The notes beneath the pieces were generated by a model. The model was given only the letters and a program-made list of their open reading frames with translations. It ran no database searches and had not been told where the DNA came from. Source: Planctomycetota bacterium (GTDB lineage: Bacteria; Planctomycetota; UBA1135). From it: a stretch of DNA of 58,200 nucleotides. The DNA is taken from the NCBI GenBank assembly GCA_021776925.1, contig JAJFFB010000186.1, forward strand, positions 1 through 58,200, written 5' to 3'. Both the position numbers and the translations under genes were made by a program. Shown piece by piece: positions 1 to 9,713 of this stretch (position 1 is the first letter of the stretch; the number at the start of each line of letters is the position of its first letter).

Positions 1-40
1 CCATGGCAAGTGGTTTTGTTCCCTGGCAAGGAAGCTGGTT

Positions 41-66
41 CCGCCCCTATCTTTAGATAGGGGCGG
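41..66. repeat. Perfect 12-bp inverted repeat (hairpin)
   Basis: Two 12-bp arms (CCGCCCCTATCT and its exact complement) are separated by only two bases. No T-run follows on either side, so it is not a textbook terminator. It lies downstream of the 3' end of the broken hydrolase gene on the minus strand, so a 3'-end or processing hairpin is plausible. The rest of positions 1-153 shows no convincing ORF; an imperfect direct repeat (CCATGGCAAG at 1, CCCTGGCAAG at 21) is the only other thing I see. Confidence 0.45.
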
Positions 67-153
67 GTTCTGCTGACGCCGTCCAGGGGAAAAAGACGCT
101 GCCGTGGGGCGGAATGACTTTGTCCACGGTCAGCTAACTCAGGAGAGTCTTTT

Positions 154-1261
154 TCATTCCGAGCCTTCCTTGCTGTGGGCAACGTGGTCTTGAACCACCG
201 CCGCGACCACCTGGTCGAAGCGCTGGCGGACATTCTGGCCGCCGATATTGGTGGCCACCCGCACCGCGAAATCCGCCTCGGGGGCGATCCAGAGATTGGT
301 TAACCAGCTGCCGTTGGTGCCATTGTGAAACAGCACCAGGCCCTCAGCACCGGCTTCGCTGCCCTTGGCCCAGGGCCGCTGCATACGCATCCAGCCGAGT
401 GCGTAGCTGTCCGGTCCCTTGGCGACCACGCCATGCCCCTGGTGCAGGCGGGCATAACTCGCCGCCTTGAGCAGCTTGCCGTTCTTACCGCGCGCCCCGG
501 CCAGGTGGTCGGCGACGAAGAGCGCCCAGTCCTGCATCGACACGTGAATCGTGCCGGCCGGCCCGATCGAGGGTGGATAATCCGCCATCGGTCCGGGTTT
601 TTGCGCCTGGCCGCGGCCGTAATGGGGCCACGGATCCGACCCCGGTTCCGCCGACCACGGAACGCCGAAGCCAGCGCTCTTCATACCTAGTGGAGCGAAG
701 ACGTACTTGTGCATCAACGCTTCCCAGGGTTCACCCAGCACGGTTTCCGCCATTTGGCCGGCCATCGCAAAGTTGCAATTGGAATAGCGGTACCCGCCCG
801 GCGGAACCGAGGGTTCCAGCGCCAGGATCGCACGCGCCATCTTGCGCCGCTCTTCGGTCGGGGCGCCCGGGCGCCGCCACAATTCCACCCACAACTCCTT
901 GTGCAGGAAGGCAGACTCCATGCCACCACGATTGCATAGCAGCTGCTCAAGGGTGACCTCGCGGAGTTGCCGTCATCGCCTTGGTGTTCGAGCCCAGGTG
1001 CCAGCGGTCGTCGAGGCCGGCCTGTTCCGGGCGCCCGGCACGGCGCACGCCGGCAACACCCTGAGCCGCAATCTCACCCCCTTCGATGACCAGCGCCGCA
1101 GCGGCGGGCAGCCTCTGTTCCTGGGTCACCTGACGCAGCAGGGGGGACAGATCCCGAGGCTTGGTCGCCTGTGCGGACTCCGCTGCTTGCGCCGCACCGG
1201 CCTGGGCCGTCGGGACAAGAAGCACCAGGAGCAGAATTCTCAGCGACCACAGCACCCCCAC
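154..1261 (-). pseudogene. Broken serine hydrolase (beta-lactamase/class C-like), internal deletion
   Basis: The protein is split over two frames. The upstream part (about 1261 to 960) has a signal peptide and the catalytic SxxK motif in HLGSNTKAMTAT. It then runs out of frame within a few codons. The downstream part resumes near 966 with VTLEQLLCNRGG, followed by the YxN motif (YSNCNF) and the rest of the fold, ending at 154. In family members about 30-35 residues normally separate the SxxK segment from the VTxxxLL segment. Here they are adjacent, so about 100 bp, not a multiple of three, appears deleted near 960-970. Both halves look otherwise intact, which suggests recent decay or a sequence/assembly error. 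A TAGAAC box 6 nt before a GTG at 1255 suggests the original start is 1255, not 1261. The family comprises secreted esterases and peptidases as well as beta-lactamases, so the substrate is unknown. Confidence 0.75.
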
Positions 1262-1327
1262 GTTCTACCAGAGTGTGCTCGCCCTGTTAAAACCTAGGGC
1301 TTAGGCAGGCCCTGCCCCCCTCCAAAA

Positions 1328-3607
1328 ATGAACGTCCGCACCTCGCGCAAGGAAGCCCTCGATTATCACTCCGAAGGCCGTCCCGGGAAGATCGAAGTCG
1401 TTTCGACCAAGCCCACCAACACCCAGTACGACCTGTCGCTGGCCTATTCGCCCGGGGTCGCCGAACCCTGCCGCGAAATCGCCGAAGACAAGAGCAAGGT
1501 CTACGACTACACCGCGCGCGGCAATCTCGTCGCGGTGGTCACCGACGGCTCGGCGGTGCTGGGCCTCGGCAACATCGGTCCCGAAGCCGCCAAGCCGGTG
1601 ATGGAGGGCAAGGGAGTGTTGTTCAAGCGCTTCGCCGATATCGACGTTTTTGACATCGAACTCAGCACCCAGGACGTCGACGAGATCGTCGCCGCGGTCA
1701 AGGCGATCGCGCCCACCGTCTCCGGCATCAATCTCGAAGACATCTCCGCGCCGCGCTGCTTCGAGATCGAGCGGCGGCTGCGCGAGGAGCTCGACATTCC
1801 GGTCTTCCACGACGACCAGCACGGCACCGCGTTGATTGCCGGTGCGGCGGTGCTCAACGCGGCCGACGTTGCCGGCAAACAACTGGCCGATATGAAAATG
1901 GTGGTCAGCGGCGCCGGTGCCGCCGCCATCGCCTGCACCGAATTTATCATCGGCCTGGGATTGAAGCGCGACAACGTGGTCTTGTGCGACTCCAAAGGAG
2001 TCTTGCATAGCGGCCGCGTCGACTTGAACGAAACCAAGCTGCCCTACGCCATCGAGACCGGTGCCCGCCACCTCGCCGATGCGATGGTCGGATGCGATCT
2101 GTTCCTTGGTCTGTCGGTGGGCAACACCGTCACACCGGAAATGCTGCTGAGCATGGCCGACAATCCGATCGTGCTGGCGATGGCCAATCCCGATCCGGAA
2201 ATTCCTTACGAGCTGGCCAAGAAAACGCGCACCGACGTGATCATCGGCACGGGGCGTTCCGACTATCCAAACCAGGTCAACAACGTTCTCGGCTTCCCCT
2301 ACGTCTTCCGCGGCGCGCTCGACGCGCGCGCTTCGACGATCAACGATGAAATGCTCTACGCCGCCGCGCGTGCGCTGGCGGATCTGGCGCGCGAGCCGGT
2401 GCCGGACCAGGTGGCCCAGGCCTACGGCATGGAAGAACTGGAATACGGGCCGGAATACATCATTCCCAAGCCGGTCGACCTGCGCGTGATCCGGCGGGTG
2501 GCGGTCGCGGTGGCCAAAGCAGCGATGGAAACCGGGGTCGCCAGAATCCAGCTCGACCTCGATCAATACGTGCGCCAGCTCGGCGAACGCGTCGGCGCCG
2601 AGCGCGAGCTGATGCGCGAAATCGTTTCACGCGCGCGCCACGCCAAGAAGCGCATCGTCTTTCCTGAGGGCGAGTCCGATCGCGTGGTCATCGCCGCCGG
2701 CGCGCTGGTGCAGGAACGCATCGCCACGCCGATCCTGATCGGGCGCAAGGCGGTCATCGAGCGCGTGGCGAAACTTCACGGGGTGCATCTCGGCTACACC
2801 GAGATCGTCGAACCCGAGCACTGGCACAAATCCGGATCCTACGCCGAAGACCTGGCGCTGCTGCGCAGCCACCGCGGCGTCGAACTGGCTGAAGCCCAGG
2901 AACGCATGCTCGACCCGCGCTGGCTGGGCCCGATGATGGTGCGCAACGGCGACGCCGACGGCATGGTCTGTGGTGTCACCCGCGATGCGCGCAAGACCAT
3001 GTCCTCGATGCTGAAGGTCATTCCGCTGCGTGACGGGGTACGTCGCGCCAGCAGCATGAACCTGATCTTCACCCGCGACCGCCTGCTCGGTCTTACCGAC
3101 ACCGCGGTCAACGTCAATCCAACCGAAGAAGACCTGGCCGAAATTGCCATCCTGGCGGCAGAAGAATTCCAGCGCCTCGGCATCGATCCCTGTGTGGCGA
3201 TGGTTTCCTTCTCCTCGTTCGGCGGCACCCGCCATCCGCACAGCGACAAGGTGCGCCGCGCGGTCAAGATCGCCAACGAAGAAGCGCCCCATTTCCTGAT
3301 CGATGGCGAAATGCGCGTTGACTGCGCGCTCGACCCACTGGTGCAAGAGCGCTACCCGAGCTGCCGCCTGGGCGGGAAACCGGCCAACATCCTGGTCTTC
3401 CCCACGCTCGAGGCCGCCAATATCGGCTTTAACATGCTGCACATGCTGACGGATATCTACACCGTCGGCCCGATCTACCTCGGCCTGGCCAAACCGGCGC
3501 ACATGCTGCAGCCGCATTCGGTCGGTGTTTCCGACCTGGTACGCCTGACCGCGATCGCTGCCACCGAGGCCGGCCGCCTCAGTGAACCATCTCGAGCCGG
3601 CGGATGA
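1328..3607 (+). CDS. maeB: NADP-dependent malic enzyme with C-terminal phosphotransacetylase domain
   Basis: This 759-residue protein oxidatively decarboxylates malate to pyruvate with NADPH production. The malic enzyme N-terminal domain is at about 18-150 (YSPGVAEPC near 39) and its NAD(P)-binding domain at about 160-400 (FHDDQHGTA near 160). A phosphotransacetylase-type domain begins near 430 with [12 protein letters not shown]. This fusion and length are standard for MaeB hybrid enzymes. In characterised MaeB the C-terminal domain is regulatory, sensing acetyl-CoA, and is not catalytic. No good Shine-Dalgarno or TANNNT box precedes the ATG. The 3' end overlaps the convergent gene by 29 nt. 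Confidence 0.95.
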   Translation: MNVRTSRKEALDYHSEGRPGKIEVVSTKPTNTQYDLSLAYSPGVAEPCREIAEDKSKVYDYTARGNLVAVVTDGSAVLGLGNIGPEAAKPVMEGKGVLFKRFADIDVFDIELSTQDVDEIVAAVKAIAPTVSGINLEDISAPRCFEIERRLREELDIPVFHDDQHGTALIAGAAVLNAADVAGKQLADMKMVVSGAGAAAIACTEFIIGLGLKRDNVVLCDSKGVLHSGRVDLNETKLPYAIETGARHLADAMVGCDLFLGLSVGNTVTPEMLLSMADNPIVLAMANPDPEIPYELAKKTRTDVIIGTGRSDYPNQVNNVLGFPYVFRGALDARASTINDEMLYAAARALADLAREPVPDQVAQAYGMEELEYGPEYIIPKPVDLRVIRRVAVAVAKAAMETGVARIQLDLDQYVRQLGERVGAERELMREIVSRARHAKKRIVFPEGESDRVVIAAGALVQERIATPILIGRKAVIERVAKLHGVHLGYTEIVEPEHWHKSGSYAEDLALLRSHRGVELAEAQERMLDPRWLGPMMVRNGDADGMVCGVTRDARKTMSSMLKVIPLRDGVRRASSMNLIFTRDRLLGLTDTAVNVNPTEEDLAEIAILAAEEFQRLGIDPCVAMVSFSSFGGTRHPHSDKVRRAVKIANEEAPHFLIDGEMRVDCALDPLVQERYPSCRLGGKPANILVFPTLEAANIGFNMLHMLTDIYTVGPIYLGLAKPAHMLQPHSVGVSDLVRLTAIAATEAGRLSEPSRAGG

Positions 3608-4028
3608 TGCCGCCTTGGTGCGCGATCCATACAAAAACCAGGAACAGCACTCCACCGCCGCTCACCAGGGTCAGCTTGAGCCAGCGCGCCGGCGGCTGCC
3701 CTTGATAAAAGGAAAGCCACGCCACCAGGCTGCCGAGGCCGAGCAGCACCATGCCGATGAAGCCGCCGCGCCCCCACAGGGCGTGGGTTTCGGCCTGCGC
3801 GCGCACCTCGTTGTCGAACCAATAGAGCTGCTCGATGTGCTCGAAGCTGCCCGGGCCAGAGTAGTAAGAGATCGCCGCAAAGACCGCGCACAGCACGAAG
3901 CCGCTCAGCGCCAGCTTCTGCACGCGCTCTTCGCGCCAGCGCAGACCGCAGAGCAACACGATCGTGGCGAAGACACATCCCAGCGCGGGAACGTGCACCA
4001 CGATCAGATGTACCTGCGCGGCGTTCAT
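3579..4028 (-). CDS. Small 4-TM membrane protein (DUF2231-like)
   Basis: The 149-residue protein has four predicted membrane segments and starts with MNAAQVHLIVVHVPALG. The VHxP pattern in helix 1 followed by regularly spaced helices resembles DUF2231-type heme-associated membrane proteins, but the match is by eye. The ATG overlaps the TGA of the upstream gene (ATGA, 4025-4028), so the two are translationally coupled and probably act together. Its 3' end runs 29 nt into the end of maeB on the opposite strand. Function unknown; a role in membrane redox chemistry is only a guess. Confidence 0.7.
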   Translation of the reverse strand: MNAAQVHLIVVHVPALGCVFATIVLLCGLRWREERVQKLALSGFVLCAVFAAISYYSGPGSFEHIEQLYWFDNEVRAQAETHALWGRGGFIGMVLLGLGSLVAWLSFYQGQPPARWLKLTLVSGGGVLFLVFVWIAHQGGIIRRLEMVH

Positions 4029-4997
4029 TCCTCGCCGGTGCCGACCGCCGAGCGCGGGTCCTCGCCGGCGTCGATGGCGGCGTAATCCAGCTCACTGCCG
4101 CGCATGCTGTGCGGAATCATGTAGACCCCGGTCATCACGATCGCCGCCAGCAGCACCACCCCGCGCCCCAGCCCCTCCTTGGGTTTGGGCCGGGTGCCGA
4201 TCAGCGCACAGGCGACGATCCACGACAGCCACATGATCAACATCTTGTTGTCGGTCAGGTCGGTGCCGTTGGGGAAGCCGGTCCAGTAGTGGCCGAAGGC
4301 GTACTTCTGCACGATCGGGCCGAGCATCATGCCGCCGATGGTCATGCCAACCAGGGTGATCCACGCCAGACGGCGCATGCGCCCGGGATCGACCAGCGCC
4401 GCCAGCCCGGCTCTCATGCCGATCAGCAGCGAGAAGAACATCATGAACACGTGCGGCCACAGGATGACCCCCGGCACGTAGTCCTTGAACCGAATGATGA
4501 TGTTCTCCGGCTCCGCAGCGCCGTCGCCATCTTCTGTGGCAGCGGGAATACGGAACGCGCCATCGCCGGCGTCGACTTCAAGGTAGTACTCGAGCTTGCC
4601 TGCCGCCGGTTGCTTGGGCAGCGCCGCGACCATCGCACCGGGCTGGTCGCCCCCTTTGTATTCCACCTTTGCATCCCATACGAAGGGCACCGCGGTGAAA
4701 TCTTCCTTGGTCGGATAGCGACGCCAGAGAAGAGTGGCGGTGACCCCGCTCGGAGGTGAGGGCAACACCACCAGGGCGTCCTTGTCGGTGTAGTCGCTGG
4801 TGACCAATCCATACTTCCACTTCTGCATCGTTCCCTCTTCCGCACCAGCCATCTCATAGCTGCCGCGCATGGGGTAGGTCGGCCCGGTCGCGCGCTGGTA
4901 GAGAACCGCCACCGCCGTGATCAGGAAGGCGATCACCCACAGGAACACGTTGGCTTTCTTGGAGGCGAGACGGATGTCGGATTCGAGCGGAGTCATG
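4025..4997 (-). CDS. Multi-TM membrane protein with periplasmic domain, unknown function
   Basis: The 323-residue protein (MTPLESDIRLASKK start) has one N-terminal helix at about 17-37, a soluble extracytoplasmic domain at about 40-180, then about four more helices. A distinctive segment GPIVQKYAFGHYWTGFP followed by DLTDNK lies between helices. I recall similar segments in unannotated membrane proteins of other phyla but cannot name a family. I chose the ATG at 4997 because the upstream extension to 5239 looks non-coding. A TAGAAT hexamer at 5021-5026 lies 23 nt upstream, so this gene probably has a short leader. It is the first gene of an operon with the 3579-4028 gene. Confidence 0.75.
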
Positions 4998-5406
4998 TTC
5001 AGGGAGGAGGGAAAAACGGATTCTAGTCGCGCTGCGCCGACCGCCGATCTGCAGCGTATCGATGGTGCCGAGACCAGTCCAGCGCCAGCCATTGTCTTCG
5101 CGCGCAACGATTCCGACCTGTCGCAATCGCCTCCAATGAGCAGAAACGCGCCCCCAGCGTGACAGTTCGGTGACAAAACAGACGTCGGCCAGCGGCCCGT
5201 GCAGATCGAAACGCGGAATCGATAAAGTGCCAGCGTCACGATCGATCACCAGCAGGCTGACCAGCTCCTCAGGCCCGGTTTGGTGGTCGAAAACCACTTA
5301 ATCGGCGGCGAAGCTGCGCGGGGATTCGTTTCCTGTCGAAGGGTGCACGCACGATCTGGAGACCATGAGCAGAACCCGTGGAAGCGGGTTGCCATACAAT
5401 ACGGGG
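4998..5406. other. 409-bp intergenic region with divergent promoters and a possible decayed ORF
   Basis: This gap separates the membrane operon (minus) from the FAD oxidoreductase (plus). On the minus strand an open frame starts at a GTG at 5297 directly after an in-frame TAA and reads like real protein for about 100 residues (LVSLLVIDRDAGTL...). It then runs without a stop into the next gene out of frame, ending only at 4854. It could be a small gene overlapping the next one or a remnant. On the plus side there is a 6-bp-stem hairpin (AACCCG/CGGGTT, 5373-5390) immediately before the TACAAT box of the next gene. A weaker hairpin (GTGGT/ACCAC) lies at 5283-5297. Confidence 0.4.
5395..5406 (+). 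promoter_or_regulatory. TACAAT -10-like box 6 nt before ATG (leaderless promoter candidate)
   Basis: TACAAT at 5395-5400 is followed by ACGGGG and the ATG at 5407. The identical arrangement (TANAAT-ACGGGG-ATG) recurs at 53776-53788 in front of the parvulin gene. With transcription starting about 6-7 nt after the -10 box, the mRNA would begin at or next to the AUG. Confidence 0.55.
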
Positions 5407-7137
5407 ATGCCACGCGAGCTCTCGCTCCGATTTCCGCCCGAAACGCGCCCGGACGAAATCCCCCCAGAGGATTTCGTTGCTCTGGTCGCGCAGGAATTGG
5501 GCTGCGACGAGGACGCCATCGGCTCGATGCGGCTCGACCGCACCAGTTTCGACGCGCGCCGCGACGCGATGTACTGGCTGGCCCAGCTGACCGTGTGGAT
5601 GGACGACGAAGAGGTTCCGCCGCCGCCGCCCGACAGTCCGCAGATTCCACCCCCCCCCACGGCCAGCGCCCCGCACGTGGTGGTGGTCGGCAGCGGGCCC
5701 GCCGGACTGTTCTGCTGCCTGGAACTGCAGCGCGCCGGCATGCGCACCACGCTGCTCGAACGCGGCAAGCAGGTGCAGGCGCGGCGGCGCGACATCGCCG
5801 AACTCAACCGTGGCGGCGACGCCGACCCCGAATCGAACTACTGTTTCGGCGAGGGCGGCGCCGGCACCTACTCCGACGGCAAGCTGTACACGCGGTCGGG
5901 CAAGCGCGAGCAGGTGCGCCCGGTGCTCGAAGAGCTCGTCGCCCACGGCGCGCCCGAGACCATCCTGTGGTCGTGGCGCCCGCACATCGGCAGCAACCGC
6001 CTGCCCCAGGTGGTCGAAGCGCTGCGCAACACGCTGTCGGCGGCCGGCACGGTGCGTTTCGAGGCGCGCGTGGACGCGCTGCTGGTGAAGGACGGGCACG
6101 CCGCCGGCGTGCGCCTCGCCGATGGCGAAGAAATCGCCGCCGACTCGGTAGTGCTCGCCACCGGTCACTCGGCGCTCGACGCCCTGCGCATGGCCGCCGC
6201 CGCGGGCGCCCAGCTTGAAGCCAAGGGCTTCGCCATGGGTGTGCGCGTCGAACACCCGCAGGCGTGGCTCGACAGGATTCAGTACCACGGGCTCAAAGAA
6301 GAGGCCGACCTGCCGCCGAGTTTCTACGAACTCGCCACTCAGGCCAACGAACGTGGCGTCTACAGCTTCTGCATGTGCCCGGGCGGCTGGATCGTGCCCA
6401 GCCAGGCCCAGCCCGGAACCCTGGTGGTCAACGGCATGAGCCTGTCCAAGCGCGACTCGCCCTACGCCAACAGCGGCATCGTCGTCGAAGTGCGGCCCAA
6501 GGACTGGTGCGGCAAACGCGGTTGGCGCTGGGGTTGGTCGAAACTGTTGCAGGACGCCGCGGCGCTCAGCGATCTGCCGCTGCTGCACGAGGTCGTCGAA
6601 GACCCGCGCGGCGGCGCGCCGCTCGACGTCGCCGCCGGTCGTCTGCCGGTGCATCCAGCCATCGACCCACTCTTCGGCGTGCGCCTGCAGACCGCCCTCG
6701 AGGTGCTCGCCGCCCACCACGGAGGTGGCGGCGGCCGCGCTCCGGCGCAGCGCTGCAGCGATTTCGCCATGGGGCGCATCACCGCCGAGGAGACCCTGCC
6801 GACGTCCTTCGTGCCTGGGTTGACCATGGCCGATTTCGACCAGATCCTGCCCAAGGGCATCGCCACCCGCCTGCGAGAGGGCATGATCGAATTTGATCGC
6901 AGCCTGCACGATTTCGCCGGCCCCAAGGGGCAGATGATCGGGGTAGAAACGCGCACTTCCTCGCCGGTGCGGCTGCTACGCGACACCGATTCGATGCAAG
7001 CCGAGGGCCTGCCCGGCCTCTATCCCTGCGGCGAAGGCGCGGGTCACGCCGGCGGCATCATGTCGGCGGCGCTCGACGGTCAGCGCGTGGCGCGTGCCTT
7101 GAGCAGCGCACTCAAAGCCGCCGGCAGCGCCGGATAG
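5407..7137 (+). CDS. FAD-dependent oxidoreductase (COG2509-type)
   Basis: The 576-residue protein has an N-terminal ferredoxin-like region (about 1-67), two proline-rich linkers (PPPPP near 72 and PPPP near 82), then the dinucleotide-binding motif VVVVGSGPAG at 91-100. A C-terminal FAD-contact segment (LYPCGEGAGHAGGI) is followed by the AALDGQRVA helix. This architecture is that of the widespread uncharacterised FAD-dependent dehydrogenase family COG2509; substrate unknown. I prefer the ATG at 5407 to the in-frame ATG at 5365 because of the TACAAT box 6 nt upstream and because the upstream codons form a hairpin. The last 58 nt overlap the convergent epimerase gene. Confidence 0.85.
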   Translation: MPRELSLRFPPETRPDEIPPEDFVALVAQELGCDEDAIGSMRLDRTSFDARRDAMYWLAQLTVWMDDEEVPPPPPDSPQIPPPPTASAPHVVVVGSGPAGLFCCLELQRAGMRTTLLERGKQVQARRRDIAELNRGGDADPESNYCFGEGGAGTYSDGKLYTRSGKREQVRPVLEELVAHGAPETILWSWRPHIGSNRLPQVVEALRNTLSAAGTVRFEARVDALLVKDGHAAGVRLADGEEIAADSVVLATGHSALDALRMAAAAGAQLEAKGFAMGVRVEHPQAWLDRIQYHGLKEEADLPPSFYELATQANERGVYSFCMCPGGWIVPSQAQPGTLVVNGMSLSKRDSPYANSGIVVEVRPKDWCGKRGWRWGWSKLLQDAAALSDLPLLHEVVEDPRGGAPLDVAAGRLPVHPAIDPLFGVRLQTALEVLAAHHGGGGGRAPAQRCSDFAMGRITAEETLPTSFVPGLTMADFDQILPKGIATRLREGMIEFDRSLHDFAGPKGQMIGVETRTSSPVRLLRDTDSMQAEGLPGLYPCGEGAGHAGGIMSAALDGQRVARALSSALKAAGSAG

Positions 7138-8057
7138 GCAAACTCAAAACCCTGCTCCTGCAGGCGCCGCGGCACCGCGCGGCAACCCTGCAGGGCGAGG
7201 TTGGCGTCGCTGCCGAGCAGCCACGCGCCGATGCGCACCAGCGGCGCCGGTGCCGGCAGGCCGAAACGTGCGCCTAGGGTGTGGCGCAGGACGCGCTGGA
7301 ACTCGGCGTTGGTGTGCGGCTCCGGTGCGCAGACGTTGTAGACACCTTGCGCCTGCGGATGATCCAGGATCCACTCGACCACGCGCACCAGGTCGTGCAC
7401 GTGCAGCCAGCTCAGCCACTGGCGCCCGTTTCCGGCGCGGCCGCCGAGCCCGCGCCGTGCAAGTCCGGCCAGGCGCGGCAAGGCGCCGAGTTTGTTGTCG
7501 AGCACCACCCCGATGCGCAGCACCGCGACGCGTTGCTCTCCGAGGGCGTTGGCGGCCAGCTCGGCCTCCCAGGCCGAGCACACGCTGGCCGGATAGGGAG
7601 CGCCGACCGGGGTGGATTCGTCGACCACGGCGTCGCCGGTGTCGCCGTAGATCCCGACCGCCGACGCCTGCACCCACAACGGCGGCGGCCGATCGCAGGC
7701 GGCCACAGCCGCACCCAGAGCACCCACCGAATCCAGGCGTGACCTCAGCACTTGTTGCCGATTGCGCGCCGTGGGTCGGCAATCGATGCTGCGGCCGGCG
7801 AGGTTGATCAACGCGTCGGCGCCTTCGAGTTCCTCGCCCCACGAGCCGAAGGTGGCGGCGTCCCAGTACACCTCGCGACCACCTGGCACGATGTCAGATC
7901 CGGGTGTTGGCTGAAGAACTGGCTCCACCACCGCTTCGGAATTCGCGTGGCGGCTCAGCACCACGCAATCCCAACCCTCGGGAGTCAGGTAGTGGACCAG
8001 GGCCTGGCCGAGGAATCCGCTTCCGCCCGCCAGGACCAGCTTTCGATGATGGGCCAT
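7080..8057 (-). CDS. TIGR01777 family SDR-type epimerase
   Basis: The 325-residue protein (MAHHRKLVLAGGSGFLGQAL) starts with the Rossmann GGSGFLG motif. It carries the NLAG, QASAVGIYGDTGD and SWLHVHDLVRVV segments and the C-terminal DUF1731-like region typical of TIGR01777 (YfcH/SULA-type) proteins. The substrate is unknown for this family. It is the last gene of a compact minus-strand set with the pseudouridine synthase (5 nt apart). It overlaps the 3' end of the FAD oxidoreductase by 58 nt on the opposite strand. Confidence 0.85.
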   Translation of the reverse strand: MAHHRKLVLAGGSGFLGQALVHYLTPEGWDCVVLSRHANSEAVVEPVLQPTPGSDIVPGGREVYWDAATFGSWGEELEGADALINLAGRSIDCRPTARNRQQVLRSRLDSVGALGAAVAACDRPPPLWVQASAVGIYGDTGDAVVDESTPVGAPYPASVCSAWEAELAANALGEQRVAVLRIGVVLDNKLGALPRLAGLARRGLGGRAGNGRQWLSWLHVHDLVRVVEWILDHPQAQGVYNVCAPEPHTNAEFQRVLRHTLGARFGLPAPAPLVRIGAWLLGSDANLALQGCRAVPRRLQEQGFEFAYPALPAALSALLKARATR

Positions 8058-8062
8058 AGGAG

Positions 8063-8797
8063 TCAAAAGGGGGCGGGCGAGTGGAACTCCAAGCGTTCGT
8101 CGCGCGTCGGGTGGGGAAAGGACAGGCGCTCGGCGTGCAGGCCGATGCGCCGGTCGGCCAGCGACTCGGTGGCGCCGTACTTGAGGTCGCCGGCGAGCGG
8201 CAAACCGAGGCTGGCGCAGGCGACGCGCAATTGGTGCGCACGTCCGCTCAGCGCCTCCAGCTCCAGCCGGGTCGCCCCCGGCTGGGCTTCGACCACCCGC
8301 CAGCGCGTCCGCGCCCACCGTGCATCCGTATGCGGCCGTGCGGAGCCGGAAGCCGGCGGAGCCAGGACGCGCACCCGATTGCGCTCGCGATCCTTGAGCA
8401 GCCACTGCTCGACCACACCGTGTTCCCCTACCGTGCTTCCGCCTTGGCGGCTGAATCCAAGGTAGTGCTTTTCCACCTGGCCATCGCGCCACGCCGCGCT
8501 CAGGCGGGAGGCCCCTTTGCTGGTGCGGCCGAAGGCCACCAGGCCCGACACCGGCCGGTCGAGGCGGTGGACCACGCCGAGGAAGACTTCGCCCGGTTTG
8601 GCGTACTCCACGCGTACCCATTCGCGCGCCCACTCGAGCAGACTCGGGTCGCCGCTGGCGTCGGGCACCACCGGCAGCCCGGCAGGTTTGACCACCACCA
8701 GCACGTGGTTGTCACAGTGCACAACCTCGGGCTGGCCGGGTCGCTCGGCAGGGCCGGGTGGGTCGGGCTGGGCCGGTTGGTCGGGCTGGGCGTCCAT
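8063..8797 (-). CDS. RNA pseudouridine synthase (RluD/RluA family)
   Basis: The 244-residue protein isomerises uridine to pseudouridine in rRNA or tRNA. The catalytic loop HRLDRPVSG (Asp nucleophile) lies at about residues 75-83. The C-terminal LSGRAHQLRV and LAGDLKYG motifs are those of the RluA family. There is no N-terminal S4 domain; the N-terminus is instead a short Pro/Gln-rich stretch (MDAQPDQPAQPDPPG). The start at 8797 lies one nucleotide from the stop of the methyltransferase, so the two RNA-modifying genes are probably cotranscribed. Confidence 0.88.
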   Translation of the reverse strand: MDAQPDQPAQPDPPGPAERPGQPEVVHCDNHVLVVVKPAGLPVVPDASGDPSLLEWAREWVRVEYAKPGEVFLGVVHRLDRPVSGLVAFGRTSKGASRLSAAWRDGQVEKHYLGFSRQGGSTVGEHGVVEQWLLKDRERNRVRVLAPPASGSARPHTDARWARTRWRVVEAQPGATRLELEALSGRAHQLRVACASLGLPLAGDLKYGATESLADRRIGLHAERLSFPHPTRDERLEFHSPAPF

Positions 8798-8798
8798 C

Positions 8799-9713
8799 TC
8801 AAGCCTCGCGCACGTAACGCGCACAGAAGCCGCACGGCAGCAGGCGGGAGCCGTCGCCCTCGGGCAGCGCCAGTTCCCCGCTCTCGATCTTGCCGGGGCC
8901 GAAATCCGCCAGCATGTTATCGAAGGCCAGCGGCGAATAACCGATGGCGTAGGTCGACAGCAGCAGGAAGGAGGGGCCATCGGCGAGCAACTTGCGGCAC
9001 GACTCCAGCAGCGGCGCGATGGCGTCTTCGAACTGCCACTTTTCGCCCTTGGGCCCGCGCCCATAGTGCGGCGGATCGAGCAGGATGCCGTGGTAATCGC
9101 GCCGCCGCCGCACCTCGCGCGCGGCAAAGGTGGCGGCGTCGTCGCAGATCCAGCGCACCGCCTGCTCGTCAAGGCCGCTGGCGCGCGCGTTGTCGGCGGC
9201 CCAGCGGATCGAGGTGCGCGAGGCGTCGACGTGGGTCACCGCCCAGCCGGCCTGCGCGGCGAGCACGCTGGCGGCTCCGGTGTAGCCGAATAGGTTGAGC
9301 AGCCGGGGAGGCTCGCTGCTGCGCTCTGGCGCGGACCCAGGATCGGCTCGTTGAGGCGAGAAAACCGCGCCGGCAAGTGCCATACGGCGCTGTTCCACCC
9401 ATTCCCAATTGGCCGCCTGTTCTGGAAACAAGCCTATGTGCTTGAAAGGCGTCGGCCTTAGCAGGAAACGGGCCTGACCATAGCCGACTTCCCACTCCTT
9501 GGGTGCCTTCCCCTCCCAGCGGCCGCCGCGGTCGGACTCGCGCTTGAATCTCAGGTCGGCTGCGCGCCACTCTGCATCGGGCAGGCGCTTGCGCCACAGC
9601 GCCTGGGGGTCGGGCCGCCGCAGCGTAAAGGAGCCGAAGCGTTCGAGCTTTTCGGCGCCGCCCGAGTCGAGCAGCGCGTAATCGGCCCACGCGGGTTGGG
9701 AAAACACCGGCAC
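8799..9713 (-). CDS. Class I SAM-dependent RNA methyltransferase (RlmI-like, COG1092)
   Basis: The 304-residue protein has the SAM-binding motif LNLFGYTGAASV and the acidic VDAS turn. Its catalytic-site segment LLDPPHYGRGPKG matches the DPPxFGRG motif of COG1092 methyltransferases. These methylate 23S rRNA cytosines (RlmI/RlmL-like). No PUA domain is seen at the N-terminus, unlike classical RlmI. An open frame extends to a TTG at 9764, but I choose the GTG at 9713 because a TATCCT box lies exactly 6 nt upstream (9720-9725). It heads the operon with the pseudouridine synthase. Confidence 0.82.
   Translation of the reverse strand: MPVFSQPAWADYALLDSGGAEKLERFGSFTLRRPDPQALWRKRLPDAEWRAADLRFKRESDRGGRWEGKAPKEWEVGYGQARFLLRPTPFKHIGLFPEQAANWEWVEQRRMALAGAVFSPQRADPGSAPERSSEPPRLLNLFGYTGAASVLAAQAGWAVTHVDASRTSIRWAADNARASGLDEQAVRWICDDAATFAAREVRRRRDYHGILLDPPHYGRGPKGEKWQFEDAIAPLLESCRKLLADGPSFLLLSTYAIGYSPLAFDNMLADFGPGKIESGELALPEGDGSRLLPCGFCARYVREA

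Noticed and set aside
1301..2566. 421-codon minus-strand frame opposite maeB
   Set aside because: Antisense shadow of the malic enzyme domain; no motif, composition typical of reversed GC-rich codons.
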